A stretch of 64,000 nt of DNA from Terebella lapidaria (GCA_949152475.1 OX424555.1:13844868-13908867), one strand, 5' to 3'. Numbered from the stretch's first letter, positions 48,485-62,341 are shown. Notes: generated by a model not told the origin, from the letters alone. Numbers and translations are program-made.

Positions 48485-50734
48485 TTTTTAGAATTTATGA
48501 GGGTGCCACATGGAAATGCTCACTCTTTCTGGAACACTGATTTTCACCTACTTCAGGTCATATATGATGGTAGTTCTTTATTAGAACTACCATTATTAGA
48601 TCACTGGCTCAGTTTTGTTCGCTCGAACTAATACGTTATTCTTGGGTATTTTTCCAACTTTTTATTACTTTGACGGTAGGTTTAATAGTTATGTCTATAT
48701 TTGTATGAGGATGGCCTAGCATTCTTCAGAGTATTGTTTGTGCATTTTATGATTTTCACGTTTGAAATCACGCATTCAAAACCTTATCGCACTTCATAAA
48801 TCGATTCATAAATGGATCTTCAAATTGCAGATGAAGTCACGAACAGACTGATCCACTCCCACACTAGGAATGAAAAGAATTTTGTTCTTATCATGATCAT
48901 TTACACATCTGTTTATCCGGTGTGAAGTTTTCTCCTTTCGAAAGGTAAGATTCACCATTGTGGATAAATTGTAGGATTGTGACTAAGTGTATTTTAATAA
49001 TGTTTTAATTGTCACGACCCGAGGATGGTATATAACTGGTAGCATCATATATCATAATGGTAATATTATATTCAATGAATACTTGGAAAATTAATAGGGT
49101 ATTTTCCACTGTTCATCTCAATGCATTCGGCTTCTCAAATTCATTGGATGTTATGAAAATGCAAGAGATCATTTAGTATGGGATTACACACCTACATAGG
49201 AAATCGTATTACTGTGGATAATTTTCCAGTTGTAAAAAAATACCAAAATTGAACATATATGACATTGTGTTGCTTTCGTGTGCAAAATTTCTCCCGAAAA
49301 TGCAAATATTTCATGCTCCAAATTGAGCTATCCTTAGCATATCGGTATTAGTGGTACATCGTACAAGTACAAGACACTTTCTGGAAAACTTGCGTTTAGT
49401 CTGTAAATTACCAATACACACCTCTTAATAACATTCTCGGACATGGAATTTGATAGCTTACAAACATTGACTTAGCTTGGAAGGTGCCATTTGTTTCACC
49501 ATATAACACCATATGTTATGATTTTGTCAGACTTTTGGAGGCATGAACAGGTGAACATAAACACAATGACCTGATCCCTACACAATAAAATTAGGTCAGT
49601 TAACGTTCGGCGGTTGATCGGCGATGTTCCTTTGACGTATATATTGTAGCCCTGGGTGAAATCTTGGCTTGATTAGTTCCAAGGTTGTCTTTCTATATGA
49701 ACACATCCGCGTAAAACCATATTCCCGGATTCGTATGACACACGTACATGTCAGCGTCCATGAATAGTTTTACTGGTGGAATAATTGTGTTGTTACACCA
49801 GGTATTGATGTGAGTGGGTGTAGTAACAATTTATATATACATTGTACGTAAGACAAGTGCATCGAGGACATGCCACCATCAATTGTGTGAATATTACTAA
49901 ACTTGATGTTCTTCGTGCACACTGTAGTAATTCATATATGTTTTGCCACTTATTCCGGTAGCAATATTATTTTAGCTCACTGGGTGTACGCTAAATTTAT
50001 ATATGCGATATCTCGTCTACAGGTTTTTGTTCCGTTATTTGTATTGTCATTTTTTTCTATGGTGTGATGGACATCAACAGATAGGAAATAAATTCAACAT
50101 TTTATTAACAAAATCAATATCAACTCTTGACAGTTATGATATTTTCATGTAATATTCTTGGTCTTGGCACAATTTTTCATGAGATTTACAGTACATATCG
50201 AACAAGAACCAAGCTAGATCTAGTAGACAATAGCATATTGACCTGTCACAGGTAGCTACGCGCCAAGTAGTACCACCATGGTATATATTAATGTCCATAC
50301 AACATACGTGATCTCTCGACATTCATTATTAGTGCAAGTTTCGCACGGAATGTCCAGAGGAGTGTCAAGCAAGTTACCAGATATCAGTATTTTATGGTTC
50401 TATTCGAGTATTCTCGTTCTTGTGTATATAGATTATTGATATAGTTTGTCACTCTTTCCAATGTATTCAGGTTTTCAAAATCACAAAACTCATTGAAATA
50501 TTATAAAAAATGAAAATGTTATAAATTGTGCATCTACTTCATATATTCGAATTATATTATTATGTCTTTATTATCAGCAGACAGAGGAGATTATCGACGG
50601 AATATTTTTCATTCCCGATAAAAAATATTATATTTTATTAATACATACAATAACTATAAACACATGAGGCATTATCCGATTTTGCTTGAATCTGCTCACT
50701 GCGTGTGAACACATATCTTCAGGGTTTCATATTT

Positions 50735-50749
50735 CCCCCCCCCCCCCCC
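50735..50749. repeat. C15 homopolymer
   Basis: Fifteen C residues, where U3 and U4 have six and U6 has a broken run (CTCCCC). A slippage-prone tract, useful as a unit-specific marker. Confidence 0.9.
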
Positions 50750-52000
50750 AATATTCAGTATCTACTGGGTATTTCTTGTTATTCCATTGGGTTCATGATA
50801 AGGCAAGTAATCAGGCTAATGCAACTTTACTATCTAATAAAATCGTCGTTGTATGATGTGAATGTTATTTTTTGTACAAGCCCACTGTATACACGAGTGA
50901 ACATTCTCATTACTATGCGTAATGTGAGAGCATTGCGAGATACAGTGGCCAGATTAGTTTCTGGTTTCTTTCCATAAAAATATATATAAGGACAAACAAC
51001 TGGAGTCATATAGTACATGTACATATATACACAACATGTATACAGAACAATGTGATTAGTCTAAAAATGTTGATGTGTCTGGGTGTAGCGTAGAATATCA
51101 TTCATTTCATTTTCTACATTGACATGTATACTATGTACTTTGCATCACATGCAACTATCAGCTGTATAGATATACAAACTCGATATTGTTGAAACTGTTA
51201 TTCAAGTTTCCTATGGGATATCTGATCAATAACTTCCTGATCCGTTATTTCTAGATTCCTATTTGTTATCAACAAGTAGGACTGAAAATAAACATTTCAT
51301 CAACAAAATTGTTGTCAAATCTCGACTAACATTATAATATTTGTCCCAATTATCTCCGTCCTAGCACAAGTTTGAACACTACGATTAAAGTATGAGGTAT
51401 GTTAGAATGCATATTCTGATGCACCCTATTAGGTAGTAGATACATGACACGATAAATTTTATTTATAGGTTCAACAAGAAATAGCCTAGCTATGCAATTC
51501 TTACCTCACTTAGTCATACTTTTGTGTCATGTTTGTACACGAATCAGTACTGAACATGTGAAGTTATCTTCAATTACGAATTAAGCGACACGTTTTGGTA
51601 ATGTGGGTAATGGGTATCGTGTTTTGGTGCTGTACAAAGTATATTCAGGGAATTTTGTAGTGTTTTTTTCGTCATGTATTTAAATCAAAATTACCTGATA
51701 CATATGTGTGGTAAGTTGAGTTCAGGAATGGGTATGTTACATGTCGATCAGCCTAAGATCTGACTACTTTCTTTCGTTTCTCTGAAACCTTCCCTGAAAG
51801 CTACAGATGATAGTGGTAAGGTATAATAGATGTGCGTGTATATACAGAACTTGTGTTTCACGTGACAAAGGCGGTCTACCTGTCTTACGTAAGTGTGGGT
51901 GTCCATGGAGGGAAGAGCTAATGGTGACATATCATCATGTCATCACATGTATCCCTGCTGGAAATTGTCCAATTGTCCACACATATTGTATATGAATGTA

Positions 52001-53202
52001 TTCCAATGTCACCATCAGGTATGCTGCATATGACTCCACATATGTTCATAATACAAAGATATAAGCTCTATCATATAGTATTTCATTTGTACAGGCAAAC
52101 TTACATTTATGTCAGGTTAGGCAAGATCTTGAGATTTGGCCTTCAAGGTCGTTGAAGGTCAAGTTTAAAATCACCAAACGATGTGCCATATATACATGAC
52201 TTCTTATAGGTTTATACACAGTCCTAACCTGTCTGGGCAAGTGTTTAAATATCAGAGGGCCACTTCACAGATTTCACGTCAGACATTTAGCACTCAAGGT
52301 CGTCCGAGGTCATGCTCAAGATAATCATTAAATGTTTCATATACGACTTCCTATATGCTCATAATGCAAACTTGAGCTCTATCTACATGCATTTCATCTG
52401 TAGAGGCAAATTTGGGCATGTTTTACTCAAAAATGGCTGTTTTGACCTTTCAAGCTCATCAAAGGTCAAATTCAAGGTCACCTCACGAATCGCAATTAAG
52501 GCTTCCTATTTGGGAATGTCAATATCTAAGCTCTTCAAGCGTTCTATGGATACAGTCGTGGCAGCTCACATTATGAGGGAAAACGTGCCGAAAATTTTCT
52601 AAGTCCAAATTTTTTTCAAGGGTGAAAATCTTTTTTTGCCCAGAAATGACCTATAATAGATAGTAATGTGATTTGGGGCTAAAAAAAATGTTTCACCGAC
52701 CCGTCAAAAAATCAACATGGCCGCCACGCAGACCGATGATTCAATGGCAACAAATCCTATACATCTTATAAAGGTGTATGAGGAGAGTCTTTTGTATGAG
52801 GGGAGTCTTTTTTGGCCTAGAAATGGCCTATAATAGATAGTAATGTGGTTTGGGGCCAAAAAAATGTTTTACCGACCCGTCAAAAAATCAAAATGGCTGC
52901 CACACAGAGCGATGATTCAACGGCAACAAAATCTATACACATTATAAAGGTATATGACGGGAGTGCATAAATTAAAAAAATCAGTTATCAGAGAGAATTT
53001 GAAAAAAATGGCCATCAAAATGCAGAATGGGCCATTTCTCGTCAAAAATGGCTGTCATTTTGAAAAAATTGCGAGAATAAAAAACCTTTCCTGGAGATAT
53101 TTTTGAGTATTTTTCTGCAAAATTTCAGAAAGATTTGACTGTAAACTTGAAAGATAAAAATGTAGATGGACGGTCTGGTCTGATAAAGGTCTGGTTACAT
53201 AA
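52001..53202 (+). mobile_element. Type II element copy in U8
   Basis: Left truncation as in U3. A short deletion removes part of 'AAGCTCTATCTTCAAGCG'. The long right arm is retained. The right border is slightly altered (GGTTACATAAT before ATCTTCTC). Confidence 0.55.
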
Positions 53203-53605
53203 TATCTTCTCTCTACTACCATACACCCAAGATATGATCTACACTACCATCAGTGTCCAGATCGATGACCCATTATTCGGGGGCAGTTTATGACTATCAT
53301 CCCTTCGTGTACCGTTACCTACTAGGAAATTCGGAGCTTTTTTTTCAGGCTTTTAGCACAACCTTCTCATGCGGGAAAAAATAAGTGAAAGATAACAAGA
53401 CAGACTGATTGATGCGTCTCTAAGAGGGTCGTCCACACTATTGACTGGTTTCTGTTCAGGATCCGAGCATCAACTCACAAGCAATGCAATCATCCATCTC
53501 ATGCCAAGCATTGTCTCCACGATGACAAATGGCTAGGGTTCTTTTTAGTTGAAATGTAGCGGGTGTGTTTATGTGCACGGTAGTTAGTTTTGTTTACCGG
53601 CAATT

Positions 53606-53710
53606 GACCTTACGACTGTCATGGTTGAACACATTTTCTGTGAAGCGTACACCTCGGACAAATATTGCCGAACAATAGTAATCCACTCAAAGCATAACCG
53701 ACGTAGGGTC
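53606..53710. mobile_element. MITE related to 9685-9803
   Basis: It begins GACCTTACGACTGTCATGG and ends GACGTAGGGTC, a degraded inverted repeat. AATT lies on the left and AATA on the right. It is shorter than the U2 copy through internal loss, and inherited from the shared B ancestor. Confidence 0.7.
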
Positions 53711-54150
53711 AATATAGTTATTTTGGAACAGTTTATCTCCCAGTATCACTTTAACGAGGGACTATGCCAATATGATGAGTGTCAAAATTCAAGTGGCAAT
53801 TGTAGAAATGTTGTCCTCATATATGCTAAATGTATGAGTATATTTGGCTTTGGATTTGTAAGTCTTTATTATTGAGTTCATATGATCCCGCAACTGATTA
53901 CATACTGAAATGTTGGCTGAGATCTCGTGATACACTCGTGTGCAAACTCTTCTACATCTGTCAACTGAAAAGAACCAACACAACATGAGGATCGCTTTCC
54001 TGTGTGGTGTCAACCATTGTTTCATGGATGACGAATGACCATTTGCCAAATTACCTCTCGAGTCTTGTGTTCGTGAGATATGTTTCTAATTGCACCCATC
54101 TGCAAGCGATAGGCCACCATTAGAACTCCCTCTAATACTTCTTTGTGAAT

Positions 54151-54154
54151 GTAG
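54151..54154. other. Empty target site of the LTR element (single GTAG)
   Basis: 'CTTTGTGAATGTAGTAATAC' matches the joined flanks of the LTR element in U2 (TTTGTGAATGTAG at 10845-10857 and GTAGTAATACGG at 15099 onward) with one GTAG. This is direct evidence for the boundaries and the 4-bp duplication. Confidence 0.9.
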
Positions 54155-54669
54155 TAATACGGTATGATTAAAGTACAAAACGATTTCCTAAATTGATGTA
54201 AAACAGTATAATTGAATGAGAAATACAAGCTCAAGAATTGTGTTTTTTTATCATTTGTAAGCACCATCCGACTTACCAATTGTTTTGTAAGTAGGTATGA
54301 TATTCATATGTGTCATGCATGAGTATGACACTGGCATTCATATGAGTATTTTTGTGCATTTTGTATTTCAATTGTAAAATCACACTTTAGAAACATTACT
54401 GCTCTTCATATACGAGTAATGTGATTTCAGACGTTTCTTGTAGTGAAGCACTTACAAGAGTTCACACAACTGGAACAAATTGCAGAAGGTCTTTGCATTT
54501 TCTTGATTTATCAACAAACATGAATTACCAATCCAACATACATGTCTTCTCAGTCACGGACAGAAAACAATCACACATTGATACATATATTACATTTAGT
54601 CTACCGATGAACAAGTTTAGCTTGATAGTTGAATGAACTCATCATATATTTCACTGAAAATAAAAAAAA

Positions 54670-56517
54670 TTAGGCCAAGGGCCGAAGGTTACCGTACAAT
54701 ATATGTTTAATATTTTAGATGTTAGCCAGGTCACTGGTTAAATCCAAGGTCACGAGAATATTCAGCGTATATAAATATTAAGCATATTACATATGCACAG
54801 TTGATTGTTAGGCTGTAAATTCAATAATCAGGGAGATATTAGCAATTTTGTCCTGTGGCCTTGTAAATGAAAGCAAAGGTCAAATTCAAGGTCATCAGAA
54901 TATTTGGCGAATCACATTTCCTATATGTCCTTCATTGATTCCCACACTATGAAGTCAATAGGTGAGATATTAGCCATTTTGTCCAGTCACCGTGAAAATC
55001 AGGTCAAAGGAAACTTGAAAATAAGGTCATTGGTCAAGTCAAGTTCATGAGAATATTAAGCATATATCATTTGGAGTTTGACCGCAATTGATTCCTAAAT
55101 TGTAATGTTGATAATAAGTGAGATATTAGCCATTTGTGATCTGACCTTGAAAATCAGGTCAAAATCAAGTTCAAGTTCATGAAAATATTCAGCATATATC
55201 ATTTCCTGTTCGCAGTTGATTCCTGGAAAATGAGGTTAAAGGTAAAATCCAAGGTCACCAAAATATCCAGCATATATCATTCCCTATATGTTTACTATCA
55301 CATCCTAAGCTGTAAAGTCGATAATAAGCGAGATATCAGCCATTTTGTGCTCTGATCTTGAAAATAAGTTCAAGGTCAAATTCAAGGTCATCAAAATATT
55401 CAGTGTATATCATTTTCTATATGTCCTTTGCCTTTGAAAATGAGGTCAAAAGTCGAATTCAAGGTCATGGCAATATTCAGCATATATCATTTCCTATATG
55501 TTCACAATTGATTCCTAAGCTGTAAAATCGATAATAATAAGGGAGATATTAGTCATTTTGTCCTGTGCCCTTGAAATTTAGGTCAAAGGTCAAACTGAAG
55601 GTCATGAGAATAATCTGTATATATAATTTCCTATATGCTCATAATCGATTCTTAAGTTGTAAAGTCTATAAGAAGCGAGGTATTAGCCATTTTGTCCTGT
55701 GACAAAAATTAGGTCAAAGGTCAATTCAAGGTCACGGAAATATTCAGCATATAACATTTCCTATATGTCCACAATTGATTCCTAAGCTGTAAAATTGATA
55801 AGCGAGATATTAGCCATTTTGTCCTGTGACCTTGAAAATGAGGTCAAAGGTCAAATTGAAGGCCATCATAATATTCAGCATATATCATTTCCTATTTGTC
55901 AACAATTGATTCCTAAGCTGTAAAGTCGATAATAAGCGAGATATAAGCAATTTTGTGCTCTAACTTTGAAACTGAGATCAGAGGTCAAATTCAAGGTCAC
56001 GAGAATATTCAGCATATGTCATTTCCTATATGTCCACAACTGATTCCTAGTCTCTAATCTCAATATTAGGTGAGATATTAGGCATAATGTGCCCCATCAT
56101 AAAGCATAGGAGAATTTAACATGAGAAAGTCCCATTTTGGACCTGTTTGGGACAAAATGGCCCACTTTGAGCGATTCAGGCGCAACAAAATTTATACACA
56201 TCATAAGAGTACATATGAGGAGTGTTATGTATCAAAAAGAAAAAAAGTTACTGAACAGATTTCGAGAAAATGGCCGCCAAAGTCCAAAATCAGGCATTTT
56301 TCCTCGAAAACGGCCGCCATTTTGAAAAAAATGCGAAAATAAAAAAACTAAAAAATACCTACTTCTTGAATTATTTTTAAGTATTTTTGTGCAAAATTTC
56401 AAAAAAAATCGCCCGTAAACAAAAAAGATAAAAATGTGGACGACGACGACGGACGACGACGACGGACGCAACACCACGGCAATAGGCTCCAATCGGACCA
56501 AAGGTTCGGTAACCTAA
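54670..56517 (+). mobile_element. Type I element, second copy
   Basis: Left end TTAGGCC-AAG-GGCCGAA, then 'GGTTACCGTACAAT'. The core has fewer 134-bp units than the U2 copy. The right arm has a longer GAC tract and the fuller right end, 'ATCGGACCAAAGGTTCGG' followed by TAACCTAA. That end can fold into a hairpin a few bases before the CTAA terminus. The flanks match U2, so both copies descend from one insertion before the B unit duplicated. Confidence 0.6.
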
Positions 56518-58104
56518 CATTTTGTTTCATTCTTATTAATCCACATTTCCAATACCCTGATGAAATGTGAATTTGCCACTCTTTATCCCAAAGTATTCAG
56601 TTTCTCAAACTCATTAGACTTTATTGAAATGTGACAGATGAAAAACGTTATAAATTTTGCATCTACTTTGTAAAAATCTTAGCTACTGGATATTCTTTAT
56701 TCCTGAAAAGTGATTATGATTTTGTAATTAGACAAAATTCTACCATAAGGCAGTACATCAGATTTTGCATGAATCCGCTCACTGCATGTGATCACATGCC
56801 TTCAGCTTTTCATATTTTCTCACTGCTATTCAGTATCAACTAGGTTACTATTCATTATATGACTCATTGGGTTATAGTAAGGCAAGTAAGCTGGCTAAAT
56901 GCATATTTTAATCATTCATTCTGGTCACAAAATTATTTACCCACTGTTATTCAGGTTGTATGTGCTATATCTCATCTATAATGCCCTTATGGTTTTGTCG
57001 GAATTCTCTTCTTTTTCTTCCACATGCACGTATCTCTGAGCCATTTCCACCAGTTATCAATCGTATTATGTAGATGAACCCTATTGTTTTAGAGCCGGCT
57101 CCGAGGTCCGGTTAGTCCGTGAGGATGAACTTCCGGTCAAATTTTTTTTGCGCTACACCTCTGGAACTTGACACACAGGTTGATATTGTGTCAGGAATAA
57201 ACCCTATTGATTATGGGGTCAATCAGTCGAATAACCTTTGTCCCAGAGCTCAAGACACATTTTGGTGAGTCATCCTTGAGTCCTACTGCATATCTCGAAA
57301 ACGATGAGTTGTAGAGCGAAACGGACATTATTTCGGACTCTTGGCACTAGACAAAGATGTCTTAGGGGTATGTTGGATGAACTTGGATAGTAAAGATAGT
57401 AGACACATGTCACAAATTGTGCTTATGTATAATGTTCAACAGGAATAATCTGGCTATGAAATGCTCACTAAATCCTACTTCTGTATTATCATTGTGCATG
57501 AGTCGATACTGAACTTATATGTTTATAAAAATTATCATCAATTACGAAATAAAAGACGCCTTTTGGATTTAGGGTAGTGTGTCTCGGTGATGAACAAGGT
57601 ATATTAAGTAAATTTTATGCTGGTTATCCCGTCATGTATTCGCACCAAAATTACCTATTGTTATGTATAGGAATTGGTAGGGTTACATGTGGATTGGCCT
57701 TTGATCTGATTATTTTTATTCATTTCTCTAAAACCCCTGAAAGCCACAGATGATGGTGGTATTTTATAGTAGATGTGCGTGTGTATACAGGAACTTGTTT
57801 TTCTTGTGACAAAGGCTAATGTATACCGCTTCTACATGTCTTATGTAAGTACGTGTGGTTGTCCATGAAGGGAGGAGCTAATGGCGACATGTTATGTCAT
57901 CACATGCATCGTTGCTGAAAATTGTCCAATTGTCACAAATATTGTATATAAGTGAAATCACAATTTCAAGAGATTACATCGTTTAAGTTGGCATAAAATA
58001 TAATCATACTGCTTCTAGATCAATATCTTCTCTCTAATTCCATACACCCAAATATGATCTACACTGCATCAGTTCCCAAAACAATGTTCTGGTATCGGGG
58101 ACCG

Positions 58105-61100
58105 TTTATGGCTTTTGACCGTTAATCCCATCATGTACCTTTACCTACCAGGAAATTCGGAGCTTCTTTTTTTTGGCTATTAGCACAATCTTCTCGTGCG
58201 GGAAAAAATGAGTGAAAGATAACAAGACAGACTGATTGAAGCGTCTCTAAGAGGGTCGTCCACACTATTGACTGGTCTCTGTTCAGGACCCGAGCATCAA
58301 CTCACAAGCAAAATTCCATCTCGTGCCAAGCATTTTCTACAGGGTGACAAATGGATGTGATTCTTTTTAATTGCAATTGCAGCGGGTGTGTTTCTGTGCA
58401 CGGTATTTAATTTTGTTCAATTGTCATGCCGTGCTCCATTTCTGCGAGAACATTAGTACATCATGAATACGGAATGGTGTTTGTATGTCACGAATATGCA
58501 TCAGACTCACATGAGGTGGTGAATGTTGGATGATGTTTTTTGGTTGTCTCGGCTGATAAGTCTTGATATTGAGTTCGCATGATCTTTCAAACTGATTGCA
58601 TAGCTTTCGGCAACTGGTGATATTACCAGACTGCACGAGATCTCGATCTGTAATGCAGTCGTGTGCAGTCTCTCGATTTATTGCAGGGCAAACTCGTCTG
58701 CATCTGTCAACTGGATGGAACAGTCACAACATTCCAGCTTATTACTCATAGCACAACTAGCCGATAAGACACCAAGAGGAGACGTTGATAGATCAATGTG
58801 CAGTCTACGTGATTCATGTGTAGCAAAAAAATGAGGTAAGCTCAAACAATAAGAGTTCAGTTGAGATGCTGAAGATCGACAAAGAAGCAATTTTCCATGT
58901 GATGTCAACCCTTTTTTTTGTGGATGACGAATGACCGGTTTCCATCTTACCACACAAGTCCTGTGTTAGTGAGGTATTTTTTTTTAATTTCGCCCACCAG
59001 CAAGCCATAGGCCATCATTTCTAATTTAACCGTTTGTGTATGCAGTAAAATGGTTTGATCAAAATATATAATGGTTCTCAGGCTGCCACGAAACAATATA
59101 ATTGAATTTTAAAAAGGAACCCACAAAGTGTATTACATTACAAGCATACTATTTTTTTTTTAGAATTCATGAGGGTGCCATAAGGAAATGCTCACTCTTT
59201 CTGGAACACCTGATTTTCACCGACTCAAGGTCATATATGATGGGAGTTCATGAAGTTCCATGAAATTTTCTCGATTTTGCCTGAGACTTTATTAGATCAC
59301 TGGCTCAGTTTTGTTCGCTCGGACTAATACGTTATGCTTGAGTATTGTTCCAATTTTGTATTACTTTGACGTTAGGTTTAATAGTTATGTCTATATTTGT
59401 ATGAGAATGGCCAAGCATTCTTCAGAGTATTGTTTGTGCATTTTATGATTTCCATTTATAAAATCACGCATTCAAAACTTTATCGCACTTCATAAATGAA
59501 TCGCAATGTCTGGAATAAGAACAAATTGCAGATGAAGTCACGAACAGAAAAATTCTAGTCAATAAGCTAGAAGCTAGATAATCCCAAGTTAGCTTGATAA
59601 ATGAACTCATCCACTCCCACACTATGAATGAAATGAATTTTGTTCTTATCATGATCATTTACACACCTGTTTACCTGGTGTGAAGTTTTCTCCTTTCGAA
59701 AGGTAAGATTCACCGTTGTGGATAAATTGTAGGATTGTGACTAAGTGTATTTTAATGTTTTGATTGTCACGACCCGAGGGTGGTATATAACTGGTAGCAT
59801 CATATATCATAATGGTAATATTATATTCAATGAATACTTGGGAATTTAATAGGGTATTTTCCACTGTTCATCCCAATGTATTCGGTTTCTCAAATTCATT
59901 GGATGTTATGAAAATGCAGGAGATCAGTTAGTATGGGATTACAAACCTACATAGGAAATCGTATTACTGTGGATAATTTTCCAGTTAAAAAACCACCAAA
60001 ATTGAACATATATGACATTGTGTTGCTTTCGTGTGCAAAATTTCTCCCGAAAATGCAAATATTTCATGCTCCAAATTGAGCTATCCTTAGCGTACCGGTA
60101 TTAGTGGTACATGGTACAAGTACAAGACACTTTCTGGAAAACTTGCGTTTAGACTGTAAATTACCAATACACACCTTTTGATAACATTCTCGGACATGGA
60201 ATTTGATAGCTTACAAACATTGACTTAGCTTGGAAGGTGCCATTTGTTTCACCGTTTTACACCGTGTTATGATTTTGTCGGATTTTTGGAGGGATTAACA
60301 CGTGAACATGAACACAATGACCTGATCCCAACACAATAAAATTAGGTCAGTTAACGTTCGGTGGCTAGCTGCAGGGTGTCAATATTATGTAATATTTCCT
60401 CACCGGGGATCGGCGATATTCTTTTGACGTAATTGACGTATATATCCATAAGTGAAATCTTGGTCAGATTAGTTCCAAGGCTGTCTTTCTTTATGAGTAA
60501 ATCTATGTAAAACCATAAAGCCGGAGTCGTATGATATGTGTACATGTATGTACATCGCAATGTGCGTCAGCGTCCATCAATAGTATTACTAGTGAAATAA
60601 TACCTGTGTTGTTACACTAGACATTGATGTGATTGGATGTAGTAACACTTCATTTTCTACATATACGTAATATACACTATGTACAAGACAAGTGCACCGA
60701 TGACATGCCACCGTCTGTTGTGTCAATGGTATTCTAAAACAACTTGGATGTTCTTCGTGTGCACTGTAGTAATTCATATATGTTTTGCCACTCATTCCGA
60801 TAACGATATTATTTTAGTTCGCTGGGTGTATGTTTAAATTGTATATATCCTATATCAGATCTACGGGGTTTTGTTCTGTTATTTTTACGGTCATGGTTTC
60901 TATTGTATGTTGGACATCAACAGATAGGAAATAAATTCAACGTTTTATTAACAAAATCAGTATCAACTCTCGACAAACATTATGATATTCGTGTCAATAT
61001 TCTTGGTCTTGGCACAATTTTTCATACAATTTACAGCACATTTCAAACCAGAACCAAGCTAGATCTAGTATACAATAGCATAGTTCCCTGTCACGGGTAG

Positions 61101-61270
61101 CTATGCGCCCCGTAGTACCACCATGGTACATATTAGTGTCCATACAACCCACGTGATCTCTCGACATTCATTATGAGTGCAAGTTTCGCCCAGAATGTCA
61201 AGAGCAACATCAAACAAGTTACCATATACACGATTTTTATGGCTGATTTATCGTTCTCGATTTATATAGT
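58105..61270. repeat. Array unit U10, partial, right edge of the array
   Basis: Blocks 1-5 in order. From about 60420 it resembles U1 (5460-6200) more than U3-U8, for example 'GTACATGTATGTACATCGCAATGTGCG' spacing and 'ATGGTTTCTATTGT'. Similarity fades near 61230-61270, beyond which the sequence is unique. No gene is seen. Confidence 0.8.
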
Positions 61271-61786
61271 TTAGTGTTTTATTATTCCTCATGTGACGTC
61301 CAACCACACCCAGGAAAAAGCACCAACAGTGTTTTGAATATTGATGTAAAAGCACTTGTCACACACAGTCTCATACACACATATCTCGCACGTACACAGC
61401 ACGAAACAGAAAACTGGAGTGTGAAACCGTAACATAACTCGAATGACTTGCACAACCCTTTCTCGGAATTAATTAGGTGCACAATGAAAAGATTGAAACA
61501 ATGAAATTAGCAAAGGTAAAACATTGCAGCAACACAACAATACGACTCCATCCAGGCAAGATGGAATATAATATTATTACATTATGTTTAGTTCGGTGCA
61601 ACATAACATATCTCACAATACAAACAATACAGTCAATAGTTAGAATATTTTGTTTTGTAATAGTTTGCTTGCATTTAACAGTTTTGTTATTATGTGCACT
61701 AAAACACTATGTTCACGTGAACGTAATGCTTCAAAACGGGGCACATTTGATACATTAGGCCTCTTTCTGGGGATATATTTACTTCG
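61271..61786. other. Unique intergenic DNA between array and host gene
   Basis: No array block, recognisable element or convincing coding sequence. It holds AT-rich DNA with one 93-codon plus-strand frame (61477-61758) that has no domain and no splice context. Confidence 0.5.
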
Positions 61787-61792
61787 TTTATT
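61787..61792 (-). terminator. Putative poly(A) signal AATAAA (distal)
   Basis: AATAAA on the minus strand, about 400 bp after the stop codon at 62193. Either this or the signal at 61825-61830 could end the transcript. Confidence 0.4.
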
Positions 61793-61824
61793 TTAATTAT
61801 TATTAATGCAAAAACTATGATGCA

Positions 61825-61830
61825 TTTATT
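61825..61830 (-). terminator. Putative poly(A) signal AATAAA (proximal)
   Basis: AATAAA on the minus strand, about 363 bp after the stop codon. The 3' untranslated region would be about 350-400 bp. Confidence 0.4.
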
Positions 61831-62192
61831 TATGCAGAGGTAATAACATTAGAAAATATCACATGCGGCTTGAAGCAAACACCCAATTGAACGTCATGTA
61901 TACCTGTCCTACAATCATTAACAATAATTTCTGTTGATGGAACCAACAAGGCTTGATTTCTAAATGAATGCTTCTTCGTATGCATACCAATTTCAAGAAT
62001 AACTAATCTGTACATATCGCCAATGTCGACAACAAACTGAGCATAAATTAACAAATGTATCAATATCACGAAACATTCAGCACATCGAGAACACATGAAA
62101 AGAAACGAACATTATATGTCTGGAAACTCACAATGGTACGACACGTACATTTAATACTGAAAAATATTCGTTTGACGAAGACACACCGTATG

Positions 62193-62341
62193 CTATAAGG
62201 AGGCTTGTGCTGGTATATATCTAGGGGTATGTGTGAGGAGATAGGAGAGGGTGACAGCCAGGGAGCATGTCCCTATCAGTAGCAGGGTGGCTGAGGTCCG
62301 GGCTGCCCCGCTGTTACCTCGGCTTATCGACGGCTGAGCAT
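62193..62341 (-). CDS. Terminal exon: hydrophobic C-terminal tail of a surface protein
   Basis: On the minus strand a splice acceptor (TTACAG) precedes 149 coding bases ending in TAG. Entering in phase 1, the previous exon's last G plus AT gives Asp, then AQPSISRGNSGAARTS, a hydrophobic run ATLLLIGTCSLAVTLSYLL, then THTPRYIPAQASLL and stop. Small residues (GNSGAA) just before a hydrophobic segment are what a GPI-attachment site looks like, as in contactin-type cell adhesion proteins. The 14 polar-containing residues after it would equally allow one transmembrane helix with a tiny cytoplasmic tail. The phase fits the fibronectin exon at 63445-63606 exactly. It is too short to recognise by homology; the call rests on phase, composition and position. 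Confidence 0.6.

Larger units (their letters stand above)
46490..53286. repeat. Array unit U8 (A class) with inserted hairpin-ended element
   Basis: Standard block order, with a 919-bp insertion in block 3 (47566-48484) and an expanded C tract before the M2 block. From 49600 to 51000 it is very close to U3. The type II element occupies about 52001-53202. Confidence 0.85.
53287..58104. repeat. Array unit U9 (full B class without the LTR element)
   Basis: Homologous to U2 from block 1 through the MITE (53606-53710), the block near 53860 ('GAGTTCATATGATC'), the empty LTR site, the type I element and the B-class M2-to-end blocks (56518-58080). It shows that the LTR insertion in U2 came after A and B units separated. 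No gene is seen. Confidence 0.8.
1..61270. repeat. Higher-order tandem array of about eleven diverged 5-10 kb units
   Basis: The same ordered set of sequence blocks recurs along 61 kb. Block 1 has 'TAGGAAATTCGGAGC' and 'GATGCGTCTCTAAGAGG'. Block 2 has 'AACTCGTCTGCATCTGTC'. Block 3 has 'CATGAGGGTGCCA'. Block 5 has 'GTGAGTGGGTGTAGTAAC'. The M2 block has 'TTTCATTGGGTTCATGATAA', followed by AGGTCA-rich DNA. Unit starts, anchored on 'TTTATGGC', lie near 3725, 9420, 19500, 25149, 31154, 38827, 44784, 46490, 53287 and 58105. Two classes, A and B, differ in block versions and inserted elements. Block 5 and the M2 block are themselves distantly related, so each unit contains an older internal duplication. 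No host gene is recognisable in it. Confidence 0.9.
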
